Shown here one piece after another: positions 14,123 through 21,700 of a stretch of 25,041 nt of DNA; within the stretch, counting starts at the first letter, position 1; each line of letters opens with the position of its first letter. The stretch is from Myxococcales bacterium (GTDB taxonomy: Bacteria > Myxococcota > Bradymonadia > UBA7976 > UBA1532). The stretch is from assembly GCA_020633515.1 (NCBI GenBank), contig JACKDM010000059.1:1-25041 (forward strand), in the 5' to 3' direction. The position numbers were made by a program, and so were the translations under genes. Under the pieces are notes generated by a model. That model worked only from the letters and a program-made list of their open reading frames with translations, did not search any database and had not been told where the DNA came from.

Positions 14123-14871
14123 CGGCTCGCCGTGCCGCCGGCGGTCTCGCCGCCGTCGATGACGACGTTGGACCCGGTCATGAAGGGCGCCTCCTCGGAG
14201 GCGAGGAAGGCCACGAGCGCTGCGATCTCGGCGGGATCTGCATGGCGACCCATGGGGATGCGGGCGTTGAGCGCCTTCATCTGTTCGGGGGTGTACTCGG
14301 CCTCCTGCATCGGCGTCAGGACGTAGCCGGGGCTGATGCTGTTGACCCGGACGATCGGCGCGAGCTCGAGCGCGAGGGTCCGCGTCAACTGGATCACGGC
14401 GGCCTTCGAGGTGTTGTAGGCGAGGTAGTCGGGGATGGCGACCATGCCGCTGACCGATGCCATGTTGATGATGACCCCGCTGCCTTGCGCCTTCATGTGC
14501 CGCGCGGCGGTGCGCGCGCAGTGGAAGACGCCGTCGACGTTGACCGCGAGCGTGCGCCGCCAATGCTCGGCGGGCAGCGTGAGGCTGTCGCCGGGCGCGC
14601 TGATCCCGGCGTTGTTGAAGACGACGTCGAGCCGGCCGAACGCAGCGATCACGTCGGCGAACGCCGCCTCGATCGCGTCGAGATCGGTCACGTCGGCGGT
14701 CAGGGCGATGACATCCGGCAGCGCGGCGCGCAGGGCGGCGCAGCCATCGGCGTCGCGATCGATCACCGCGACGCGCGCGCCCTCCGCGCGCAGGCGCAGG
14801 ACCGAGGCGTGGCCGATGCCCTGGACGCCGCCGGTGACGATCGCACCCTTCCCCGACAGGCCGCGCATCAT
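14119..14871 (-). CDS. Short-chain dehydrogenase/reductase (FabG-like)
   Basis: 250 residues, the classical SDR length. The cofactor-binding glycine motif TGGVQGIGHA spans residues 13-22, with VIDRD after strand 2. NNAG is at 86-89, the active-site Asn at 111, a Ser near 139-141, and the catalytic Tyr152-x3-Lys156 (YNTSK). ISPGYVLTPM and the C-terminal VIDGG are also typical. Asp38/Asp40 at the end of strand 2 suggests NAD(H) rather than NADP(H) (inference). It probably interconverts an alcohol and ketone on the product or a precursor. The start at 14871 overlaps the amidinotransferase stop in ATGA (a second ATG follows at 14868), and the stop overlaps the JmjC start, so it is a tightly coupled middle gene. 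Confidence 0.91.
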   Translation of the reverse strand: MMRGLSGKGAIVTGGVQGIGHASVLRLRAEGARVAVIDRDADGCAALRAALPDVIALTADVTDLDAIEAAFADVIAAFGRLDVVFNNAGISAPGDSLTLPAEHWRRTLAVNVDGVFHCARTAARHMKAQGSGVIINMASVSGMVAIPDYLAYNTSKAAVIQLTRTLALELAPIVRVNSISPGYVLTPMQEAEYTPEQMKALNARIPMGRHADPAEIAALVAFLASEEAPFMTGSNVVIDGGETAGGTASR

Positions 14872-16001
14872 CGGAAGTAGCTCTGCAGCGTGCCGCGGCG
14901 GCGGACGTCGCAGGTGGCGCAGTGGAAGGCGCCGCCCAGGCTGCCGAAGTGACGGAAGGGGATCGGGATCGGCTCGAACCCGTGCCGGCGCAAGAAGTCG
15001 ATCATCGGCTTCTCGGCGGCTTCGACGAAGACCCGCGTCTCATCGAGGCTCAGGAGGTTGAGCGAGAGCCAGCTGCTGCTGAAGTAGAACGGGTGCGACG
15101 ATGGCACGGTGGGCGCGGGCGGCGTCAGGATCTCCCAGTCATCGAACATCGCAGGGAGCCGCGGCACGCGGGTGGGATGCAACAGCACCCGCCCCGGCGC
15201 GAGCGGCACGAAGCTGGCGTCGATGTGCATCGCCTGGGGGTCGTCCACTTCCAGGATGTGGATCGTGTACGCCGGGCCCAGATGCCGCCGCAGCCATTCG
15301 ATGCCGAAGCGGTTGGTGACCTGCGTCACCTGGCAGAAGATGTCACGCCCGCAGCGGCTGAAGTCGGCGGCGTCGAAGAGGGGCTCGAACTCGGTGACGA
15401 CGCTGCGCCCGGCCTGCACGTCGTACTCCCCGTCGTCGCACGGGCTGTACGCCGCTTCGCCGAGCTGCGGCTTCGGCGCGGCGGTCCACCGGGCGCCCTG
15501 CGCGAAGTAGTGTTTGATCAGCGGGCGATAGGCCCGCGATTCGAAGTATCGGCTGCGCCATGCCATCGGGGCTTCGATGATCTCGTCGCCCACGATGAGG
15601 AGCGCGTCACGGGGCATGGCACCATAGAGGCCGGTCTCCGCCTCGAAGTCGGGGGTGGAGAACGTCGCGCGCCAGTCGACGGGATCGGGGCGGCGCACCA
15701 CGACGCCCTGCGCCTCGAGCTCGCGGCAGAACCCGTCGAGCTCCCGCTCGGCGGCGGCGCGGGTGTCGGCCGGGAAGAGCTGCCCGCCGTTGTGGCGAAA
15801 GAAGTCCCAGTGCTGGCGGGGCATCGTGGCTTGCAGGACCGGGTGCCAGCGCGGCACGCAGGCGTTGTCGGCCCGCCCGACGATCACCTCTTCGAGTGGG
15901 TCCCACTCGGTGTAGCTGCTGACGACCGGCGTCGACGCCACCTGCGGCATGAGGTCGACGATGTTCTCGGCTGAGCTGTGCTCGGGCGGTCGCAGTCGCA
16001 T
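14868..16001 (-). CDS. Glycine-type amidinotransferase (GATM/CyrA/SxtG family)
   Basis: 377 residues. It should transfer the amidino group of L-arginine to an amine acceptor, giving ornithine and a guanidino compound. The family fingerprint is strong: EWDPLEEVIVGRADNACVP (residues 32-50), Asp220 in RDIFCQVTQVTNRFG, His259 in DPQAMHIDASF, and catalytic Cys361 in LGGAFHCATCDVRRRGTLQ, nearly identical to the end of animal and cyanobacterial glycine amidinotransferases. All three catalytic residues (Asp, His, Cys) are present. I chose ATG 16001 because GAGGCAGG lies just upstream; the ATG at 16016 has no ribosome binding site. In this context it likely supplies a guanidino acid for the A domain of the NRPS-PKS. 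Glycine and beta-alanine are candidate acceptors; neither is proven. Confidence 0.93.
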   Translation of the reverse strand: MRLRPPEHSSAENIVDLMPQVASTPVVSSYTEWDPLEEVIVGRADNACVPRWHPVLQATMPRQHWDFFRHNGGQLFPADTRAAAERELDGFCRELEAQGVVVRRPDPVDWRATFSTPDFEAETGLYGAMPRDALLIVGDEIIEAPMAWRSRYFESRAYRPLIKHYFAQGARWTAAPKPQLGEAAYSPCDDGEYDVQAGRSVVTEFEPLFDAADFSRCGRDIFCQVTQVTNRFGIEWLRRHLGPAYTIHILEVDDPQAMHIDASFVPLAPGRVLLHPTRVPRLPAMFDDWEILTPPAPTVPSSHPFYFSSSWLSLNLLSLDETRVFVEAAEKPMIDFLRRHGFEPIPIPFRHFGSLGGAFHCATCDVRRRGTLQSYFR

Positions 16002-16006
16002 GGAAA

Positions 16007-16014
16007 CCTGCCTC
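16007..16014 (-). promoter_or_regulatory. Ribosome binding site of the amidinotransferase gene
   Basis: Minus-strand GAGGCAGG, 5 bases before ATG 16001. It is the clearest Shine-Dalgarno in the operon and belongs to one of the few genes not overlapping its upstream neighbour: 65 bases separate it from the methyltransferase stop. In those 65 bases I see no promoter or terminator hairpin. Confidence 0.6.
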
Positions 16015-16066
16015 ATCACAAGTCTTGTGCAGTCGTCTGCCGGTGCGTCGTGGAGTACATGCGTCG

Positions 16067-16915
16067 CTACTCGAACGGGATCTCGGGCGAGGCGTAGGTC
16101 TCGCTCGACGTCGTCATCGTGACATCGGTCGAGCCCGTGCCGTCGTGGTCGTGATGCAGGACGCACAGATGAGAGCGGGTGATCCCTTTGGCGCGGGCCA
16201 TGCGCTTGAGCTCTTCGGTCTGCTCGCGCGTGAAGAAGCCCTTCTCCGGCAGCCAGTCCAGCGCCTCGTAGTAGTCGAGGCTGACCGGGCTGCTGACGAT
16301 CCGGGTCGATCCGCTGAGGTGCTGCCGGGCGAGCTCGGCGAGCAAGAACGGGCCGGTCTCGTCACCCGGCGCGGCGGTGACGATCTGCAGGTGGCCACCG
16401 GGCGCGAGCACGTCGTAGACGCCCTTGAACATCGCCTCGATGAAGTCGAGCCCGAACGGCCCGGCGGCGGAGTGATAGAAGAACGGATGGTCCGGCGGGG
16501 TGGGCTCGAAGGGTGGGTTCGAGAAGATGTAGTCGAACTTGCGCCCGGCCACCGGGGCGAAGACGTCCGCCGCGCCGTCGACGATGGCGATGCGATCCTC
16601 GAAGCCGTTCATCACGATGTTGAAGCCGGCGATGTTCCTGGCGCGCGGGTTGATCTCGAGCGCGGTGACCTTCGCCGCGCCGGCGCGGATCGCGCCGATG
16701 GAGAGCACGCCGGAGCCAACCCCGACCTCGAGCGCCGCGGCGCCCTTGATCGCGTCGGGCACGATCTCGTCGAGGAAGAATGCCTGCTCGGCGTAGATCG
16801 GGAAGACCTGATCGATCTCCGTGTAGTCGAGCGGATCGGTGACGACGGCGAAGCCTCGGATGGCTGTGTGTCGCTTGCGCGCCAGGACGGCTTCGAGTCG
16901 GGCCTGCGGGGTCAA
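16067..16915 (-). CDS. NPPF-motif SAM methyltransferase, probably N-methyltransferase
   Basis: 282 residues with SAM motif I ALEVGVGSGVLSIGA (residues 61-75), VTALEINPRA for the ribose contact, and FSNPPFEPTP (131-140). The NPP(F/Y) motif is the hallmark of methyltransferases acting on planar nitrogen (PrmC/HemK, RsmC, MTS-domain group). N-methylation of an amide, amine or guanidine of the product is the natural inference. It starts with TTG (16915-16913), overlapping the carbamoyltransferase stop as TTGA, and no other start codon lies near the expected N-terminus. The C-terminal 30 residues are His/Asp/Thr/Ser-rich and look disordered. A stray ribosomal or protein-release-factor methylase is unlikely given the operon context, but the substrate is unknown. 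Confidence 0.83.
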   Translation of the reverse strand: MTPQARLEAVLARKRHTAIRGFAVVTDPLDYTEIDQVFPIYAEQAFFLDEIVPDAIKGAAALEVGVGSGVLSIGAIRAGAAKVTALEINPRARNIAGFNIVMNGFEDRIAIVDGAADVFAPVAGRKFDYIFSNPPFEPTPPDHPFFYHSAAGPFGLDFIEAMFKGVYDVLAPGGHLQIVTAAPGDETGPFLLAELARQHLSGSTRIVSSPVSLDYYEALDWLPEKGFFTREQTEELKRMARAKGITRSHLCVLHHDHDGTGSTDVTMTTSSETYASPEIPFE

Positions 16916-18639
16916 CGGACGTCCTCTTTCAGCACCAGCCGGTCACCGATGGCGAGCGCGTCGATCTCTGTCTTGAGGAAGGTGTTGATGGCATCCTCGG
17001 GCGTGCAGACGATGGGCTCCTGATCGTTGAACGATGTGTTGAGCACCACCGGCACGCCGGTGATCGCCTGGAAGGCCGAGATGACCTTGTGGTAGCGCGG
17101 GTTGGTCTCACGGCGCACGGACTGGATCCGGCAGGAGCCGTCGGTGTGGACCACCGCCGGGATGCGATCTCTCTTGTCGGGGCGCGCGGGGTAGGTCATG
17201 AGCATGAACTCCGCCGCGCTCGTGGGCTTGCGGATCTCGAACCACGCCTCGGCCTCTTCGGCGAGCACGCTCGGCGCCAGCGGGCGGAAGTACTCGCGGT
17301 GTTTGACCTTGGCGTTGAGGATGTCGCGCATGTGCGGGTTGGTGGGGTTGGCGAGCAGGCTGCGGTTGCCGAGCGCGCGCGGCCCCGTCTCCATGCGACC
17401 CTGGAAGAACGCGACGATCTTGTCCTGCGCGATCAGCGCGGCGACGTCGGACTCGATCGACTCGCGCCGCCGGTGCGGGAGCGATCGGGCGTCGAGGGCC
17501 TCGACGATGCGGGCGTCGTCGTAGGCCGGCCCCCAGTAGGCGTGGTCCATCACCCCGCGGGTGTCGTCGCCGAGCACGGCGTGATGGATCCAGAAGGCCG
17601 CGCCGATCGCCGTGCCGGCGTCGTGGGCGGTCGGCTGCACGTAGAGCCGCTTGAACGGTCCGTTCTCGAAGACATGGCCGTTCGTCACGCAGTTGAGCGC
17701 CACCCCGCCGGCGAGGCAGAGGTTCTCGGAGCCCGTCTCGCGGTGCGCATGCTCGACCATGTGCAAGACGAGCTCGTTGGTCAGGGACTGTATCGCGGCG
17801 GCGATGTCTTCGTGCACCTGCTCGAGCGGCTCGCCCCGGTGGCGGCGCTTGACGTCGAGGAAGGCTTCGAGCCCGTCGAGATAGGCCTTCGGCGGGTAGT
17901 ATTCGAGGTGGCCGAAGCGGACCATGTCATGGTCGATGACGAAGGTGCCATCGGGCCCGGCGCGCAGGATCCGACGGAACTTCGCGAGGAAGCGGTTGGG
18001 ATCGCCGTAGCTCGCGAGCCCCATGATCTTGGCGGCGTCGTAGACACCGAAGCCGAGGTAGATGGAGACGACCTCCCACAGCAGGCCGATCGAGTTCGGG
18101 TATGCCACCCCCTGAATGCGGGTCAGCTCGCGCCCCGCGCCGCGATAGATCACGGCGGTGTCGAACTCGCCGGTCCCGTCGATGGAGAGCACCGCGGCGT
18201 CTTCGAAGGGGGACGGGTAGAAGGCCGAGGCGGCGTGCGCGACGTGGTGGTCGACCCAGTGGAACCGGCCCTCGAAGCCGAGCGCCTTGAGCGACTCGGG
18301 CACCCGCAGGAGCGCCACCTGCCCGCGCTCCCACTCCGCGTCGTCGAGCCACTCGTCGCCGAAGGCGCCGGTGGCGAGGGCGGCGCGCCGACGCTCGAAC
18401 TCGACCGGGACGGCCGAGTAGCCGATGTGAGCCACGTCGCTCATCGTGATGCCTGCCGCGCGCAGGCAGAACGCGATGGATTGCAGCGGGAACTCGTCCG
18501 GATTGTCCGTCAGCACCTTCTTGCCGTGCTGGATCCGGTTGAAGCGCTCTTCTTCTGCGATCGCGACGAGCTCGCCGCCCCGAATGAGGCATGCAGCGGG
18601 CTCGTGATACACGGCGTTGAGGCCGAGGATGTACGTCAT
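16912..18639 (-). CDS. O-carbamoyltransferase, NodU/CmcH family
   Basis: 575 residues, the standard length. These enzymes combine carbamoyl phosphate and ATP to a carbamoyl adenylate and transfer the carbamoyl group to a hydroxyl (TobZ, CmcH, SxtI, NodU). Visible are the N-terminal ILGLNAVYHEPAACL, EEERFNRIQHGK (29-40), the metal-binding HHVAHAASAFYPSPF (131-145) followed by LSIDGTGEFD, LCLAGGVALNC and, in the C-terminal domain, QGRMETGPRALGNRS and LNTSFND. No key residue appears lost. The start is ATG 18639 (MTYILGLNAV); the frame extends to 18699 but those residues are not family-like. It is the first gene of the minus-strand operon, directly behind the divergent promoter region. Likely target: a hydroxyl made by the KR, SDR or JmjC enzyme (inference). 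Confidence 0.93.
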   Translation of the reverse strand: MTYILGLNAVYHEPAACLIRGGELVAIAEEERFNRIQHGKKVLTDNPDEFPLQSIAFCLRAAGITMSDVAHIGYSAVPVEFERRRAALATGAFGDEWLDDAEWERGQVALLRVPESLKALGFEGRFHWVDHHVAHAASAFYPSPFEDAAVLSIDGTGEFDTAVIYRGAGRELTRIQGVAYPNSIGLLWEVVSIYLGFGVYDAAKIMGLASYGDPNRFLAKFRRILRAGPDGTFVIDHDMVRFGHLEYYPPKAYLDGLEAFLDVKRRHRGEPLEQVHEDIAAAIQSLTNELVLHMVEHAHRETGSENLCLAGGVALNCVTNGHVFENGPFKRLYVQPTAHDAGTAIGAAFWIHHAVLGDDTRGVMDHAYWGPAYDDARIVEALDARSLPHRRRESIESDVAALIAQDKIVAFFQGRMETGPRALGNRSLLANPTNPHMRDILNAKVKHREYFRPLAPSVLAEEAEAWFEIRKPTSAAEFMLMTYPARPDKRDRIPAVVHTDGSCRIQSVRRETNPRYHKVISAFQAITGVPVVLNTSFNDQEPIVCTPEDAINTFLKTEIDALAIGDRLVLKEDVR

Positions 18640-18682
18640 TCGGGTCGCACTCGTGAGCAGTTGGGGAGGCAGTATAGGCGGC

Positions 18683-18694
18683 GACCGTTCGGTC
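18683..18694. repeat. Perfect short inverted repeat GACCG-TT-CGGTC
   Basis: Five-base perfect arms around TT, immediately upstream of the candidate minus-strand -10 TATACT and inside its expected spacer. That is a typical place for a regulator to bind. It is short, and in GC-rich DNA could occur by chance. Confidence 0.4.
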
Positions 18695-18702
18695 CGCACT
18701 AT

Positions 18703-18730
18703 GTTTGTGTCGAATTGTATGATACCAAAC
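18703..18730. repeat. Nested inverted repeats around the plus-strand -10 candidate
   Basis: GTTTG (18703-18707) pairs with CAAAC (18726-18730) across 18 bases. Inside lies the near-palindrome TTGTATGATACCAA (18715-18728), whose arms match except for one extra base. It overlaps the TATGAT -10 candidate and could be an operator for a dimeric regulator. No regulator gene is seen in this window. Confidence 0.35.
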
Positions 18731-18766
18731 CGTCCCTTGAGCGGCCCATGTCCCGGGTGCGCCAGC

Positions 18767-18772
18767 GGAGAG
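18767..18772 (+). promoter_or_regulatory. Ribosome binding site deciding the TTG start of the NRPS
   Basis: GGAGAG, 7 bases before TTG 18780. The frame has a stop at 18738-18740 and no ATG or GTG between it and the docking domain, so TTG 18780 with this site is the best start. Confidence 0.65.
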
Positions 18773-18779
18773 CGTCACA

Positions 18780-21700
18780 TTGCCCGGATCGCGCTTCAAC
18801 GTCGTCGAGTTCCTCGCGGATGTATCCGCCCGCGGAGACAAGCTCAGCCTCGCCGGTGAGCAGCTTCGGTTCGCGACGCGCGCGCCGCAGCCGCCGGCCG
18901 CGGTCGTCGAGACGATCCGCGCCCACCGGAGCGCGCTGATCGAGTGGCTGCAAGCCAAGGCGGCGGCGCCGCAGGTCTACCCGATGTCCGCCGGCCAGCA
19001 GGGCCTGTGGATGGCGTGGCGGCTCGACCCGAAGACGCCGATCTACAACCTGTATCTGGTCGCTCGGTTGCAGCCCGACGTGGCGCCGGATCGGGTGCAG
19101 GCGGTGTTGCAGGCGCTCGCCGAGCGACACCCGGTGCTGCGCTCGCGCTTCCGCTGGCCCGAGGGGGAGGCGCCGCGGCAGCAGGTGGATGATGGCTTCC
19201 GGTTCGCGCTGGAGCGGGTGGACGGCCGGGGCTGGAGCGCGGCCGAGGTCCAGGCGTGGAGCGAGCGGGAGGCTGATCGTCCCTTCGATCTGGAGCACGG
19301 GCCGGTGATGCGCGCCGCGCTCCTCGAGACGCGCGACGAGCGCGGCGCGACCCGACGGCTGCTCCACTGGACGCTGCATCACATCGTCTCGGATTTTCTG
19401 TCTCAGGAGGTGCTGATCGACGACCTCGAGGCGCTGATCCGGGCCGAGGGGGCGGCGGATGCGCTCGACGCGCCGAGGCTGAGCTACCACGACTTCGTGC
19501 GCTGGGAGGAGGACTCGACGCCCGACCGGGACGCCGCGCGGCGGTGGTGGCGGGCGCAGATCGCCGGGTGGCCGCCCGCCGCCGAGCTGCCGGCCGATCT
19601 GGCGGGGAGCGACGGCCCGTATCGCTCCGGCACGTTCGAGTTCGACCTCGACGCCGAGCTGAGCGCGGCCGTGCGCGCCTTTGCCCATGTGCAGCGGGTG
19701 TCGGTGTTCCGGGTGCTGCTCGCGGCCTATCAGGTCGTGCTGGCGCGCTACACCGGGCGCGAGCGGTTCGTCGTGACGACGCCGACCTCGCTGCGCCATC
19801 TGTCGGGCTGGGAGCGGACCGCGGGCTACATGATCAACCCGCTCTGCGTCGCGGTCGATCTCTCGGGCGCGCCGAGCACGCTGGAGGTGCTGGCGCGGAC
19901 GCAGGCGCAGTTGGCGGCGGCGTTCGAGCATCAGATGTTCCCGTTCTCGGAGGTGCTGCGCCTGATCCAGAGCGCGGGGGCGGACATGCCCGCGTTCGGG
20001 TTCATCCTCGACGCGACCCGGGAGGCGGCGCGCGCGCCGTCGTTGTTCGCCGAGGTCCTCGCCGTGGGGCAGCGGGGCGCGCCCGAGCCGGTCTCGCTGT
20101 CGATGTTCGACATGGGCGGCGACCTCGGCGGTGCCTTCACCTACGACGCGCGCCGGTTCCTGCCCGACACGATGCGGCGTCTGGCCGCGGCGCTGCGCGT
20201 CGCGTTGCATGGCATGACGGCCGACCCCGCCCGGCCGGTGTCGCAGGTGTCGTTGCTCGATGCCACCGCCCGCGAGACCATCGTCACCGATTGGAGCGGC
20301 CAGAGCGCGCCCGCGCCCGCCGCCGATCATCCGATGCACACGACGCTCGACGCCCTGTTCGCGCGGCAGGTCGCCCGGACGCCGGACGCGGTCGCGCTCA
20401 CCGCGCTCGATGACGCGGGTGGTGCCCGGGCGTCGATCACCTACGCTGAGTTGGATCGCTGGTCGCGGGTGATCGCCGGGCGCCTGCGGGCACACGGGGC
20501 GGAGCGCGGGGCGGTGGTCGGCGTCTATGCCGACCGCTCGATCGCGACGGTCGCGGCGCTCCTCGGCGTTCATCGGGCGGGCGCCGCCTACCTGCCGCTC
20601 GACCCGAGCTATCCGCAGGCGCGGCTCGAGTACATGCTCGCGGACTCGGGTGCGTCGCTGCTGATCACGACCGCGGCGATGCGCGCGGCGGCGCCCGCGG
20701 CGGCGGGAGTCACCATCATCGAGATCGGCGAGGCGCCGGACGGCGCGGCCCCCGCGGCGGGTGATGTGCCGCCCGCCACCGGGCCGGATGACCTCGCCTA
20801 TGTCATCTACACCTCTGGCTCCACCGGGCGGCCGAAGGGCGTCGAGGCGCTGCACCGCGCCACGACGAACCGGTTGGCGTGGATGTGGCGCGCGATGCCA
20901 TTCGAGGCGGACGAGGTCTGCTGCCACAAGACCGCCCTGTCGTTCGTCGACTCGGTGTGGGAGATCTTCGGCCCGCTGTTGCAGGGGGTGCCCTCGGTCA
21001 TCGTGTCGACCCGGGCCGTGCAGGACGTCCCGCGCTTCATCGAGGCGCTGGCCGCGCACCGGGTGACGCGGCTGGTGCTCGTGCCTTCGCTGTTGCGCGC
21101 GATGCTCGGGGATGGGGCGGGGGTGCCACTCGGGACGCGGCTGCCGGCGCTGCGACAGTGGGTGTGCAGCGGCGAGAGCCTGCCGGTCGAGCTGACCCGG
21201 GCGTTCCAGGCGCAGTGCCCGGCGGCGCGGTTGATCAACCTCTATGGCTCGTCCGAGGTGGCGGCCGATGTCACCTGGTACGACGCGAGCCGCCTGGCGC
21301 CGGTGGGTTCGCAGTGGCCCGGCGCGGTCCCGATCGGCCGGCCGATCAGCCATGCCTGGTGTTACATCCTCGACGACGCGCGGGAGCCGGTGCCGCCCGG
21401 CGTCGAGGGCGAGCTCTACGTGGGCGGCGCCTGCCTCGCGCGTGGCTATCGCGGGCGCCCCGAGGCGACGGCCGAGCGCTTCGTCGCCAACCCGTTCGCG
21501 CCGGGGCGGCTGTTTCGCACCGGTGATCGGGCGCGCTGGCTGCCGAGCCCGGTGCCCGGCGCGCGCCCGGAGATCGGGTTCCTCGGTCGCGCCGACACGC
21601 AGGTCAAGATCCGCGGGTTCCGGGTCGATCTGACCGAGATCACCGCCGCGCTCGTCGCGCTGCCGGGCGTGCGCGAGGCGGTCGTTCAGCGCCGCGAGGA

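Larger units (their letters stand above)
18640..18779. promoter_or_regulatory. Divergent promoter region between the operon and the NRPS gene
   Basis: This is the only sizeable non-coding stretch and the only visibly AT-richer one, especially 18698-18730. Transcription must leave in both directions. Candidate -10 boxes are TATACT on the minus strand (18676-18671, 31 bases before the carbamoyltransferase ATG) and TATGAT on the plus strand (18718-18723). Neither has a convincing -35 at the right spacing, so they may be activator-dependent or not real. Two inverted repeats, listed separately, overlap these boxes. Confidence 0.55.

Noticed and set aside
16002..16166. Upstream starts for the amidinotransferase (to 16166)
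   Set aside because: The extension is Arg/Asp-rich, overlaps the methyltransferase gene end, and the strong GAGGCAGG site points to ATG 16001.
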